64,000 nucleotides of DNA, from assembly GCF_005280255.1 (NCBI RefSeq), contig NZ_CP040018.1, forward strand, positions 3,968,001-4,032,000. The letters are read 5' to 3'. Position numbers and translations under genes: made by a program. The notes beneath the pieces are model-generated. The model worked only from the letters and a program-made list of their open reading frames with translations, searched no databases and was not told the DNA's origin. Below are positions 18,002-26,905 of the stretch, one piece after another (positions within the stretch are counted from its first letter, which is position 1; the number at the start of each line of letters is the position of its first letter). This stretch comes from Arthrobacter sp. 24S4-2 (lineage in GTDB: Bacteria; Actinomycetota; Actinomycetes; Actinomycetales; Micrococcaceae).

Positions 18002-19591
18002 CTATTCCCACTCGATGGTTCCCGGCGGCTTGCTGGTTACGTCCAGCACCACCCGGTTGACACCCTCCACCTCGTTGGTGATGCGGTTGGAGATTTTCGC
18101 CAGCAGGTCGAACGGAAGCCGCGACCAGTCCGCCGTCATGGCATCCTCGGACGATACCGGGCGGAGGACGATGGGATGGCCGTACGTCCGGCCGTCGCCC
18201 TGGACACCGACGCTTCGGACGTCCGCCAGCAGCACTACCGGCATCTGCCAGACCTCATTGTCCAGGCCGGCCGCGGTCAGCTCGGCGCGGGCAATCGCGT
18301 CGGCCTTGCGCAGCAGGTCCAGGCGTTCCTTGGTAACTTCGCCCACGATGCGGATACCGAGGCCCGGGCCCGGGAAGGGCTGGCGGCCGACGATTTCCTG
18401 CGGCAGTCCCAGCTGGGCACCGACGGCACGGACCTCGTCTTTGAACAGCGCGCGCAGCGGTTCGACGAGCTCGAACTGCAGGTCTTCCGGCAGGCCGCCC
18501 ACGTTGTGGTGGCTCTTGATGTTGGCTGCACCTTCTCCGCCGCCGGATTCGACGACGTCGGGGTAGAGCGTGCCCTGCACCAGGAACTTGATCTTCTCGC
18601 CGTGGGCAGCTGCCTCGGCGATGATGGCCAGTTCGGCTTCCTCGAAGGCGCGGATGAATTCGCGGCCGATGATTTTGCGCTTGGTCTCGGGGTCGCTCAC
18701 GCCGGCCAGAGCGGCCTGGAAACGCTCCTGCTCGTTGGCGACGTAAAGCTTGACGCCGGTGGCTGCCACGAAATCGCGTTCAACCTGCTCGGCTTCGCCT
18801 TCGCGCAGCAGCCCGTGGTCGACGAACACACACGTCAGCTGGTCGCCCACTGCCCGCTGGACCAGGGCGGCGGCCACTGCCGAGTCGACGCCGCCGGAGA
18901 GGCCGCAGATGACCCTGGCGTCGCCGATCTGCTTGCGGATGCGGTCGACCTGTTCCTCGAGGATGTTGCCGGTGGTCCAGTTCGGTTCCAGCTTTGCGCC
19001 CTTGAACAGGAAGTTTTCGAGGACCTGCTGGCCGTAGGCCGAGTGCTTCACTTCGGGGTGCCACTGCACGCCGTAAAGGCACTTCTCCTCGTTGGCGAAG
19101 GCTGCAACTTCGGCGCCCGCGGTGGTGGCCAGCACTTCGAAGCCTTCCGGTGCCTCGTGCACAGAGTCACCGTGGCTCATCCAGGTGTTCTGGTGCTGCG
19201 GCATCCCCTCGAGCACGGAGCGACCCTCGCCGAGGATGGTGGTCTGGGTGGAGCCGTACTCGCGCAGGCCGGTCTTGTCGACCTTCCCGCCCAGGGCATT
19301 GGCCATGGCCTGGAAGCCGTAGCAGATGCCGAAGACCGGGATCCCGGCTTCAAAGAGGTCGGCGCCGACGGACGGTGCACCGTCAGCGTAGACGCTGGAC
19401 GGGCCGCCGGAGAGGATGATGGCGGCGGGGTTCTTGGCCAGGAGCTGCTCGGTGCTGTAGGTATGCGGAACCACTTCCGAATACACGTTGGCTTCCCGGA
19501 CGCGGCGTGCAATCAGCTGCGCGTACTGGGCACCGTAGTCAACAACCAGCACCGGCTTCTGGGAAGTCTGGGATGCAGTGGGAGTAGTCAC
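18002..19591 (-). CDS. guaA: GMP synthase (glutamine-hydrolysing)
   Basis: This 529-residue two-domain enzyme converts XMP to GMP. The N-terminal class I glutamine amidotransferase domain starts VLVVDYGAQYAQLIARRV and has the nucleophile Cys in PVFGICYGFQAM. The ATP-pyrophosphatase domain has the P-loop VICGLSGGVDSAVAAALV, and the C-terminal dimerisation domain ends NRVVLDVTSKPPGTIEWE, the usual GuaA terminus. Length is normal and no disruption is seen. Together with guaB3 and guaB further along the same strand it forms a loose guanine-nucleotide neighbourhood, although other genes lie between them. A strong terminator follows. Confidence 0.98.
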   Translation of the reverse strand: MTTPTASQTSQKPVLVVDYGAQYAQLIARRVREANVYSEVVPHTYSTEQLLAKNPAAIILSGGPSSVYADGAPSVGADLFEAGIPVFGICYGFQAMANALGGKVDKTGLREYGSTQTTILGEGRSVLEGMPQHQNTWMSHGDSVHEAPEGFEVLATTAGAEVAAFANEEKCLYGVQWHPEVKHSAYGQQVLENFLFKGAKLEPNWTTGNILEEQVDRIRKQIGDARVICGLSGGVDSAVAAALVQRAVGDQLTCVFVDHGLLREGEAEQVERDFVAATGVKLYVANEQERFQAALAGVSDPETKRKIIGREFIRAFEEAELAIIAEAAAHGEKIKFLVQGTLYPDVVESGGGEGAANIKSHHNVGGLPEDLQFELVEPLRALFKDEVRAVGAQLGLPQEIVGRQPFPGPGLGIRIVGEVTKERLDLLRKADAIARAELTAAGLDNEVWQMPVVLLADVRSVGVQGDGRTYGHPIVLRPVSSEDAMTADWSRLPFDLLAKISNRITNEVEGVNRVVLDVTSKPPGTIEWE

Positions 19592-19741
19592 CGTCCTAGA
19601 CTACTTGGGCTGTTGCCGCGTCGCACCTTGAGACGGCCTCCCGCGGCCCGATTGGGCCTCCGGCGTTAGCGATCTCACACCGTCCGGGCCCGGTTGCGCC
19701 CCGGCGTCCCGGCTTGCGGGCCGGGAACGACGGCGGCTGCG

Positions 19742-20254
19742 TCAGTAGCGCTTGGATGCCTGCGGATTAGCAGCGAGCTCCGCTTCCACCTCGGCATGGA
19801 ACTTCTTCTCCACGATGAACGACAGGAACGGAACCACGCCGCCCAGGGCGAGCAGGATCAGTTTCGCGAACGGCCAGCGCATCAGGGACCACAGGCGGAA
19901 GTTGGACATCAGGTACACGACGTACATCCAGCCGTGCACAATCAGCACAACCACCGAGAGGTTCACTCCCCCGAGGACACCCTGCGGCTCGGCGTCGGCG
20001 AATCCGAAGCCGAACGGCTGGCCGGTAACCGCGTTGGTTCCGCCGGCGAACAGGTACCGGCCGAAGGCATACCGCACAATCAGTTCGCAGCACAGCAGCA
20101 GGAGCATCCCACCGGTGAGGTATGCCAGGACTTTGTAGAACTTCAGGGCGGACCGGATCTGGGCTTCGGTCCCGCCGAAGCGGCGCTTCTTCACGGTGCC
20201 TGATCCGGTGGTCTTGGACGGCTCGGGCTGGATGGCCGGCTTGGGATCGATCAT
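19742..20254 (-). CDS. DUF3817 integral membrane protein
   Basis: This is a 170-residue membrane protein with about three or four hydrophobic helices (AYLTGGMLLLLCCELIVRY, LSVVVLIVHGWMYVVYLM, LILLALGGVVPFLSFIVEKKF) and charged ends. The FYKVLAYLTG opening, the HGWMYVVYL segment and the PFLSFIVEKKFH ending fit DUF3817. No biochemical role is established for this family. Its ATG overlaps the SURF1 stop by four bases (ATGA), so the two are translationally coupled, which suggests a link with respiratory-chain biogenesis. That link is an inference from position only. Confidence 0.85.
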   Translation of the reverse strand: MIDPKPAIQPEPSKTTGSGTVKKRRFGGTEAQIRSALKFYKVLAYLTGGMLLLLCCELIVRYAFGRYLFAGGTNAVTGQPFGFGFADAEPQGVLGGVNLSVVVLIVHGWMYVVYLMSNFRLWSLMRWPFAKLILLALGGVVPFLSFIVEKKFHAEVEAELAANPQASKRY

Positions 20255-21192
20255 GGCTGTACCTTTTGTCCTGATGGGTTGGCTTGTTCAGACGGGTTGA
20301 CTTGTTCAGACGGGTTGGCTTGTTCAGACGGGTTGGCTTGTTCAGACGGGTTGGATTTTTCTGGCGGGTTGGCTTGCTGTTCGGCCTGCGGAGGCTCTTC
20401 GTCGTGTTCGTCGTCGAACTCGTCCTCGAGGCCGCGGCGGTAGTCGTCCTTCACCATGCGCCACCAGATGAACAAGGCGAAGCCGGCAAACACGATCCAC
20501 TCGACGGAGTAGAACAGGTTGAGCCAATTCACCTGCTGGGGCGGTGGCTGCGGACCTATGCGCAGCGGCTTCAGCTCGCTGCTGACGGCTGCTGCGCTGA
20601 CGTCCGTGCCTCCGGCGACTTCGGCCGTGGCGGCGACGAAGCCCGGGTAGCTGCTGACTTCCCAGACGTTGATGAGCTCTGCCACTGACACGGCAGTGGC
20701 GCGTCCCGGGCCCGGATCGGTGTTGGGCAGCGGCGCTTCGGACGGCAGCAGCCGTCCGGCCAGTTCAATAGTGCCCGACGGCGGCGGGCCGGCGTCCGCG
20801 GGGTCTGCAACCCAGCCGCGGGCCACGGGAATCCATGTCCGGGGGGTGGCTCCGGCACCGTTGAGCACCGGTGCGTCCCGAACGGAAAACGCCGACACCA
20901 CCCAATACCCCGTGGCGCCGTCCTTGAGCCGGCCCGGGACCAGAACCTGCTTGGCCGGATCGTAGGATCCCGTGGCGGTGACCATTTGGTCCGCCACGGA
21001 GCCGCGAAAGAAGTCACCGGGCTGCAGCACCGCTGTAAGCGGCTTGAGGTCTTCTGTTCCGGTCGATACAGGCACTTCAGGCTGGGTTGAGCGGCCGAAT
21101 TGCCACTGGCTGAGCAGCACAAAAACCCCGGAAATGACGATCGCAAAGACCAGGCCTGCGATCCAGCGGGGTTTAAGGGCAGTTTTCAACAC
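20251..21192 (-). CDS. SURF1-family cytochrome oxidase assembly protein with a C-terminal repeat tail
   Basis: This is a 313-residue protein with the two membrane helices expected for SURF1: one near the N-terminus (WIAGLVFAIVISGVFVLLSQWQFGR) and one near residue 230 (WLNLFYSVEWIVFAGFALFIWWRM). The large external loop between them includes RGWVADPADAGPPPSGTIELAGRLLPSE. SURF1 assists assembly of haem-copper terminal oxidases. Beyond the second helix is an acidic segment and a tandem repeat of six-residue units of the type NPSEQA. This hydrophilic tail is not part of the normal SURF1 fold. The gene overlaps the DUF3817 gene downstream. Confidence 0.88.
   Translation of the reverse strand: MLKTALKPRWIAGLVFAIVISGVFVLLSQWQFGRSTQPEVPVSTGTEDLKPLTAVLQPGDFFRGSVADQMVTATGSYDPAKQVLVPGRLKDGATGYWVVSAFSVRDAPVLNGAGATPRTWIPVARGWVADPADAGPPPSGTIELAGRLLPSEAPLPNTDPGPGRATAVSVAELINVWEVSSYPGFVAATAEVAGGTDVSAAAVSSELKPLRIGPQPPPQQVNWLNLFYSVEWIVFAGFALFIWWRMVKDDYRRGLEDEFDDEHDEEPPQAEQQANPPEKSNPSEQANPSEQANPSEQVNPSEQANPSGQKVQP
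20276..20365. repeat. 18-nt in-frame tandem repeat in the SURF1 gene
   Basis: About five 18-nt units of the form gggttggcttgttcagac start at 20276, 20294, 20312, 20330 and 20348. The last is degenerate and a partial unit follows. Each unit encodes six residues of the NPSEQA type, so copy-number changes keep the reading frame. Confidence 0.9.
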
Positions 21193-21322
21193 ACATTAAC
21201 CGTACTTCGTCCTCGTGTAGAACAACGAAACGGGCCGTGTCGTCGGCCCGGAGCGGGCTAGAGTGGGGCAGCCGGGTCCCTACGTGGCGACGAAGTCGAC
21301 ACGAAAGGGCCTGCCCCAATCT

Positions 21323-21811
21323 TTAGTGGTCGAAGAAGACCAGGCTGGAGTTGATGAGCTCTGCGATGACCTCGGGGTCGTACGCCCGGCGCAGGGATTC
21401 CCGGAAGGATTCCTTGGACAGCGAGCGGGCCAGCGTGGCCAACACTTCAAGGTGATCCGAGAACGAGCTTGCCGGCGTCGCGATCAGCAGGATGACCGTC
21501 GCCGGGCCGTCAGCAGCGCCGAAGTCCAGGGCCTTGCCGTACTTGGTGATCCCGACGGCAATGGAGGTCCGGGAGACGAATTCGCTGCGGGCATGCGGCA
21601 ATCCCACTCCCCCGGGCAGGCCGGTGGCGAGCTGGTGCTCGCGTGCATTGACGTGCTTCAGGAAGCCGTCCAGGTCCGAGACACGTCCTGCCGCGTACAG
21701 CCGCTCCGCAAGCTGGGTTGCCGCGTCCGTTTTGTCCTTGGCATCAAGCTCGAGAATCACCATGTCCGGTGTAGTGAGTTCGGCATCATACCGGTCAAGT
21801 GGTTCCGCCAA
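21323..21811 (-). CDS. PTS sugar transporter subunit IIA (fructose/mannitol type)
   Basis: This 162-residue EIIA-2-type phosphocarrier has the phosphorylation-site histidine at residue 73 in GGVGLPHARSEFV, followed by the typical ALDFGAADGPATVILLIATP and SFSDHLEVLATLARSL segments. It receives phosphate from HPr and passes it to a IIB domain or acts as a regulator. No IIB, IIC, HPr or EI gene is nearby, so it is either a trans-acting IIA or regulatory. The ATG is about 50 bp from the glpD stop on the same strand, so it may be co-transcribed with glpD. Confidence 0.92.
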   Translation of the reverse strand: MAEPLDRYDAELTTPDMVILELDAKDKTDAATQLAERLYAAGRVSDLDGFLKHVNAREHQLATGLPGGVGLPHARSEFVSRTSIAVGITKYGKALDFGAADGPATVILLIATPASSFSDHLEVLATLARSLSKESFRESLRRAYDPEVIAELINSSLVFFDH

Positions 21812-21860
21812 GAGGTGTCCCTTCAGTGAGGCAGGAGGCGCGCGTCAGTCATTAACCCTG

Positions 21861-23612
21861 TCACCGCAACGGAACGATGTCCTCGACGCCCAGTCGCGCG
21901 GCGTCGGCCGATTCATCGTCAGGCTGCTCCTGGCTGAGCCGTTCGGCTTCCACCCTGGCAAGGTAATGCTTGATTTCGCTTTCGCGTTGCGCGTCGCTCC
22001 AGCCAAGAATTTCTCCCATCAGCTTAGCGACAACCGGGACGGCGGACACACCCCGGTCCCAGGACTCAATGGAAATACGGGTTCTGCGCGTCAATACGTC
22101 GTGTACATGGCGGGCCCCCTCGTGGGTGGCGGCGTAGACGGCTTCGGCCTGAAGGTAGTCGTCGGCGCCCGGCAGCGGTTCGGCCAGGGCCGGGTTCTCC
22201 TTGATCAGCGCCAGGACCTCCGTGGCCATGGAACCGTACCGGTTGAGCAGGTGCTCAATCCGGGCCACGTGCACGCCGCTCTCCTCGGCCGTCCGGTTGC
22301 GGCGGTTCCAGGCCGCTTTGAAGCCGCTGGCTCCGAGCAGGGGAATGGAATCGGTGCAGCTCGGCGGCACGCGTTCGTCCATGCTCCGGGTGGCCTCGTC
22401 GACGGCGTCCTTCGCCATGACACGGTAGGTGGTCCATTTTCCGCCAGCCACCACCACCAGGCCGGGCACGGGATGCGCCACAACGTGTTCGCGGGAAAGC
22501 TTGGCCGTGGAATCGTTCTCCCCGGCCAGCAGGGGACGCAGGCCGGCGTAGACGCCTTCCACGTCTTCCCTGGTCAGCGGCCGCTTAAGCACCTTGTTGA
22601 CGTGCTCAAGGATGTAGTCGATGTCCTTGCTCGACGCCGCCGGGTGTGCCTTGTCCAGGTGCCAGTCGGTGTCTGTGGTGCCGATGATCCAGTGCCGGCC
22701 CCAGGGAATCACGAACAGCACCGATTTCTCGGTCCGCAGGATCAGCCCCACGGTCGACTGGAAGCGGTCACGCGGCACCACGAGGTGGATGCCCTTGGAA
22801 GCGCGCACCTTGAGTTGCCCGCGGTCCGTCACCATGGCCTGGGTTTCATCGGTCCACACGCCTGTGGCGTTGATGACCTGCTTGGCGCGGATGCTGAAGG
22901 TGGAGCCGTCTTCGTGATTGACCACTTTGGCGCCCACCACCCGCTCGCCTTCGCGCAGGAAGTCAACCACCGCCGTCTGGTTGACGGCGTGGGCCCCGTA
23001 GTAGGCGGCGGTGCGGATCAGGTTGGCAACGTATTTGGCGTCGTCCACCTGGCCGTCGTAGTAGCGGATCGATCCGACGAAGGCGTCATCCTTCAGGCTG
23101 GGAGCAGCGCGAAGGGTGCCGCGGCGGCTCAGGTGCTTGTGGAACGGCACGCCCCGTTTGTGCCCGCCGGATATGGACATGGCGTCGTACAGGGCAATGC
23201 CCGCGCCGACGTACGGCCGTTCGAGGAAGGGCTTGGTCAGCGGGTAGAGGAAGGGCACCGGCCTGGCGAGGTGCGGGGCGATTTCGGACAGCAGCAGCCC
23301 GCGCTCGTGCAGCGCTTCCTTCACGAGGCCGAAATCCAGCATTTCGAGGTAGCGCAGTCCGCCGTGGATGAGTTTGGACGAACGCGACGACGTGCCGGCC
23401 GCCCAGTCGTTGGCCTCCACGATGCCGACGCTCAGGCCTCGCGTGACGGCATCGAGGGCAGTGCCCGTGCCGACGATGCCACCGCCGACGATGAGGATGT
23501 CGAGTTCCTTGCCCGGCTCCATTGTTGCCTTGAGCGCCGCAAGCGATGCTTCCCGGGCGGCGGGGCCAAGGGCCCCCTGGGGAAAGGACGAACCACCGGA
23601 AGAACTGAACAT
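21861..23612 (-). CDS. glpD: Aerobic glycerol-3-phosphate dehydrogenase
   Basis: This 583-residue flavoprotein oxidises glycerol-3-phosphate to dihydroxyacetone phosphate and passes electrons to quinone at the membrane. The FAD-binding dinucleotide fold is clear near the N-terminus (DILIVGGGIVGTGTALDAVTRG), followed by GTSSRSSKLIHGGLRYLE, the GlpD/GlpA signature. The C-terminal domain with SYGSMA-like NRYGSMATEVLALI is also present. Length is normal for the 560-590-residue actinobacterial type. No glpF or glpK is adjacent. It sits between guaB3 and the PTS IIA gene on the same strand. Confidence 0.95.
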   Translation of the reverse strand: MFSSSGGSSFPQGALGPAAREASLAALKATMEPGKELDILIVGGGIVGTGTALDAVTRGLSVGIVEANDWAAGTSSRSSKLIHGGLRYLEMLDFGLVKEALHERGLLLSEIAPHLARPVPFLYPLTKPFLERPYVGAGIALYDAMSISGGHKRGVPFHKHLSRRGTLRAAPSLKDDAFVGSIRYYDGQVDDAKYVANLIRTAAYYGAHAVNQTAVVDFLREGERVVGAKVVNHEDGSTFSIRAKQVINATGVWTDETQAMVTDRGQLKVRASKGIHLVVPRDRFQSTVGLILRTEKSVLFVIPWGRHWIIGTTDTDWHLDKAHPAASSKDIDYILEHVNKVLKRPLTREDVEGVYAGLRPLLAGENDSTAKLSREHVVAHPVPGLVVVAGGKWTTYRVMAKDAVDEATRSMDERVPPSCTDSIPLLGASGFKAAWNRRNRTAEESGVHVARIEHLLNRYGSMATEVLALIKENPALAEPLPGADDYLQAEAVYAATHEGARHVHDVLTRRTRISIESWDRGVSAVPVVAKLMGEILGWSDAQRESEIKHYLARVEAERLSQEQPDDESADAARLGVEDIVPLR

Positions 23613-23677
23613 TTCAAGCCTCCATCCGCATCAAACCTCGTAGTTCACAGACTACTTCCTAGGCATGCTGATGGGCA

Positions 23678-23709
23678 GGGCCCGCTGATGGCGCTATTGC
23701 AGCGGGCCC
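23678..23709 (-). terminator. Possible terminator between guaB3 and glpD
   Basis: Perfect 10-bp arms GGGCCCGCTG and CAGCGGGCCC (23678-23687 and 23700-23709) enclose a 12-base loop downstream of guaB3. There is no T run on the minus strand. Confidence 0.45.
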
Positions 23710-23750
23710 GGGACGGGGCCGGCCCGGAGCTGTCCGGGGCCGGCGCAACG

Positions 23751-24887
23751 TCAGTTTCCGGAATAGGGCGACACAACGACGTCGACCCGCTGGAATTCCT
23801 TCAGGTCCGAGTATCCGGTGGTGGCCATCGAACGGCGGAGCGCGCCGATCAGGTTGGACGTGCCGTTGGTGTGGTGTCCCGGGCCGAACAGGACTTCCTC
23901 GAGCGGCCCCACAGTGCCGACGTTTGCCCTGTCGCCGCGCGGGAGCTCCAGGTGGTGGGCCTCCTGGCCCCAGTGCCAGCCCTTGCCCGGAGCCTCTTCG
24001 GCGCGCGCCAGTGCGCTGCCGAGCATCACGGCGTCGGCGCCCATGGCGATGGCCTTGACGATGTCGCCCGAGGTGCCCATGCCGCCGTCGGCAATGACAT
24101 GCACGTAACGGCCGCCGGATTCATCCATGTAGTCGCGCCTGGCGGCGGCGACGTCGGAAATTGCCGATGCCATGGGCGAGTGGATCCCCAGGGCGCGGCG
24201 GGTGGTGGTGGTGGCTCCGCCGCCGAAGCCCACCAGCACGCCGGCCGCACCAGTGCGCATGAGGTGCAGTGCGGGAGTGTAGCCGGCGGCGCCGCCCACA
24301 ATTACGGGAACGTCCAGCTCGTAGATGAACTGCTTCAGGTTCAGCGGCTCGTGGTCTTTCGAGACGTGCTCGGCTGAGACGGTGGTTCCCCGGATGACGA
24401 AGATGTCCACACCGGCAGCCACCACGGTCTTGTAGTGCTCCTGGGTGCGCTGCGGGGTGAGCGAGCCGGCAACGGTGACGCCTGCGGCGCGGATTTCCGC
24501 CAGGCGGGACGTGATGAGTTCCGGCTGAATGGGCGCCCGGTAGAGCTCCTGCATCCTGCGCGTCACGGCGGGGCTGTTCGTCTCATCCTCCAGTGCTGCG
24601 ATCTGGTCGAGCACGGACTGGGGATCCTCATACCGGGTCCAGAGACCCTCGAGGTCCAGCACGCCCAGTCCGCCAAGGCGGCCCAGGGCAATGGCGGTCT
24701 CGGGCGACATCGCCGAGTCCATGGGCGCAGCGATGACAGGCATGTCGAACTTGTAGGCATCTATCTGCCACGAGACCGAAACGTCCTTGGGATCACGCGT
24801 ACGACGGTTGGGGACGATCGCGATGTCATCCAGGGAGTAGGCACGACGCCCACGCTTGCCACGGCCAATCTCAATCTCATAAGTCAC
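23751..24887 (-). CDS. guaB3: GuaB3-family IMP dehydrogenase-related protein
   Basis: This 378-residue TIM-barrel protein is of the IMPDH/GMP reductase superfamily and lacks the CBS domain pair found in GuaB. The start MTYEIEIGRGKRGRRAYSLDDIAIVP is a hallmark of actinobacterial GuaB3. At the position of the IMPDH catalytic loop (GSICTTR in GuaB of this window) the sequence is GGGATTTTRRALGI, so the usual nucleophilic cysteine is not seen. The rest of the barrel, including YVHVIADGGMGTSGDIVKAIAMGADAVMLGS, is intact. Some cyanobacterial GuaB3 proteins have been reported to act as GMP reductases; the activity here is unproven. Confidence 0.9.
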   Translation of the reverse strand: MTYEIEIGRGKRGRRAYSLDDIAIVPNRRTRDPKDVSVSWQIDAYKFDMPVIAAPMDSAMSPETAIALGRLGGLGVLDLEGLWTRYEDPQSVLDQIAALEDETNSPAVTRRMQELYRAPIQPELITSRLAEIRAAGVTVAGSLTPQRTQEHYKTVVAAGVDIFVIRGTTVSAEHVSKDHEPLNLKQFIYELDVPVIVGGAAGYTPALHLMRTGAAGVLVGFGGGATTTTRRALGIHSPMASAISDVAAARRDYMDESGGRYVHVIADGGMGTSGDIVKAIAMGADAVMLGSALARAEEAPGKGWHWGQEAHHLELPRGDRANVGTVGPLEEVLFGPGHHTNGTSNLIGALRRSMATTGYSDLKEFQRVDVVVSPYSGN

Positions 24888-24960
24888 GTGACCACTTTAC
24901 TTGACCACGCGGGATACGGCGGGGCGACTCTCCCCGGGCCGTCCCGGAACGTGCCGGCGG

Positions 24961-26823
24961 TCAGACGCCCTCGGCCTCGTCCACAGTGAGCTGGGATTCG
25001 AACATCCGGAAGTAGCGGCCCCGGAGGGCAACCAGTTCGCGGTGCGTACCCTGTTCAACCACCCTGCCGTCTTCGAGCATGTAGACGATGTCCGCTTTCT
25101 CGATCGTGGCGAGCCGGTGGCTGATGGCGATGATGGTGCTGCTGCGGTCGGCGAAGAGCCGTGTGAAGATCCTGTGCTCGGCGAGTGCGTCGATTGCGGA
25201 CGTGGGCTCGTCCATCACCATGAAGGAGGCGTTCCGGTAGAAGTTCCGGGCCATCGCCAGCCTCTGCCACTGGCCGCCGCTCAACCCGCTGCCCTTGCGG
25301 CCACGCGGGTCTTCCATCCAGTTGCTGACGTGGTTATCCAGGCCGTTAGGCAGCTTGTTGATGAACTCGAGTGCCTCGGCGTCAGACGCCGACCGCCGGA
25401 TCCGTTCATCGTCCCGTGGCGAATCCACATCGCCAAAGAGAATGTTTTCCGCCGCTGTAGCGAACTCGTACTTGAGGAATTCCTGGCTCAGCACCGCCAG
25501 ATGGCGGTGCCAGGACTTGACGTCGACGGCGGCGAGGTCGACGCCGTCGAGCATCACCTGCCCCGAATCGGGACTGTAGAGCCCTGCGAGAATCCGGATC
25601 AGGGTGGACTTTCCGGCGCCGTTCTCCCCCACGATGGCGATGTGCTGGCCTTCGCGGATGGTCATGCTGATGCCACGGATCACCTCGATGTCGCTGCCGG
25701 TGTAAGTAAAGCGGATGTCCCGCAGCTCAACGGTCTTAGGTGCCTGCAGCAGCGGCGGCGCATGCTCCGTGTGGACCGGCATGGCCATGAACAGTTCGTA
25801 GTCCTTGAGGTTCGCCAGGTCCTCATCGATGGAACTGAGCGAGGAGACCAGGTTGTTGGCCGTGGACAACGCCCGGCTGACGATCTGCTGGACGTAGAGG
25901 AACTGCCCCACGGGCTGGGCGCGGGCGATGATCTGGCCCACCACCCAGATCAGCGAAACAACCTCGGCGCCATACTGCAGGGCATCGGCCGCGAGCTGTT
26001 TGGGGATGTAACGCTTCTGGAAATCCAGCCGGCGCTTTTCGTCGGCGTCGCGGAGCCGGGAGCGCAGCCCCATCAGGTACCCGACGATCCCGTAGAGGCG
26101 CATCTCCGCGATGTGCTGCGGACGCAGGAGGTTGGTTTCGATCATCATCCTCCGCTGGCGGCGCGAATCGACCTGGGTGTTCCAGTGCGCAATCTGTTCG
26201 CGCGAAAGCTTGAACTGCAGGTAGACGCTGGGCACGATTGCCACCAGGACGATCACCGCGATCCACCAGCTGACCAGCAGCAGCGCGCCGATCGCCAGGA
26301 TGACTGACACAAGCTGGGTGAAGATCGCGGCGATGCGGTCCAGGACCCGGGCGTAGGAATCGGAGAACCGCTTGGCGCGGTCGTAAAGGTCCACCGTCTC
26401 CTTATCGTCATAGCGCCAAAATTCCAGCGACAGGAAACGCTCGTACATGAGGTCCCCCACGATGGCACCCACCCTGAAGCTCATCAGCTGCTGGATGTAG
26501 CGGTCCACGCTGCTGAAGGCGCCCCAAAACAGGCCCAGGGCAGCAGTGATGACGACGTAGACAATGGCCTGCTGGCCGGCGGCCCTATCGCCGGTGTACG
26601 CGGCCGCCAGGGCCGTCGTTGTGAGCGAGGCAAAGTAGGTGGTGACCAGCGGCAGGAGGGCCGAGATCAACGAGCCCACAACCTTCATCACGACGGCGGC
26701 CGGCGAGGCACGGAAGCTGACCCGCAGAACTTGCGCCACTGCCCTGGCATAGGGCCGCAAGGCAAGCCGCCGCGGAGGGTCCCTCTTCGGGTTCAGTTCG
26801 GCGGGATGGCGGGGTTGGGACAT
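24961..26823 (-). CDS. ABC exporter: fused transmembrane and ATPase half-transporter
   Basis: This is a 620-residue protein. The N-terminal half has about six membrane helices (for example VVGSLISALLPLVTTYF, AIVYVVITAALGLFWGAF, LLLVSWWIAVIVLVAIVPSVYL). The C-terminal ATPase has Walker A GENGAGKST, signature GLSGGQWQRLAMARNF, Walker B FMVMDEPTSAID and switch His in AISHRLATIE. It probably works as a homodimer. It resembles NisT/LanT-like exporters without a peptidase domain, but no peptide gene is seen next to it, so the substrate is unknown. It lies between guaB and guaB3, with a hairpin separating it from guaB upstream. Confidence 0.9.
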   Translation of the reverse strand: MSQPRHPAELNPKRDPPRRLALRPYARAVAQVLRVSFRASPAAVVMKVVGSLISALLPLVTTYFASLTTTALAAAYTGDRAAGQQAIVYVVITAALGLFWGAFSSVDRYIQQLMSFRVGAIVGDLMYERFLSLEFWRYDDKETVDLYDRAKRFSDSYARVLDRIAAIFTQLVSVILAIGALLLVSWWIAVIVLVAIVPSVYLQFKLSREQIAHWNTQVDSRRQRRMMIETNLLRPQHIAEMRLYGIVGYLMGLRSRLRDADEKRRLDFQKRYIPKQLAADALQYGAEVVSLIWVVGQIIARAQPVGQFLYVQQIVSRALSTANNLVSSLSSIDEDLANLKDYELFMAMPVHTEHAPPLLQAPKTVELRDIRFTYTGSDIEVIRGISMTIREGQHIAIVGENGAGKSTLIRILAGLYSPDSGQVMLDGVDLAAVDVKSWHRHLAVLSQEFLKYEFATAAENILFGDVDSPRDDERIRRSASDAEALEFINKLPNGLDNHVSNWMEDPRGRKGSGLSGGQWQRLAMARNFYRNASFMVMDEPTSAIDALAEHRIFTRLFADRSSTIIAISHRLATIEKADIVYMLEDGRVVEQGTHRELVALRGRYFRMFESQLTVDEAEGV

Positions 26824-26854
26824 AGCTCCAGCCTAGTGCCGTGCACAGACACCA

Positions 26855-26886
26855 ACAGGCCGTAGGGAGAGCCCCCCACGGCCTGT
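26855..26886 (-). terminator. Hairpin after guaB
   Basis: Nine-base arms ACAGGCCGT and ACGGCCTGT flank a G/C-rich loop, 20 bases after the guaB stop. Only a weak T stretch follows on the minus strand. Confidence 0.55.
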
Positions 26887-26905
26887 TTGACGAAGAACCG
26901 GCGGC

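Noticed and set aside
17999..19669. 556-codon open frame on the plus strand
   Set aside because: Fully antisense to guaA; high-GC shadow.
21492..24377. 961-codon open frame on the plus strand
   Set aside because: Antisense to glpD and guaB3, both with clear conserved motifs; long antisense frames are common in high-GC DNA.
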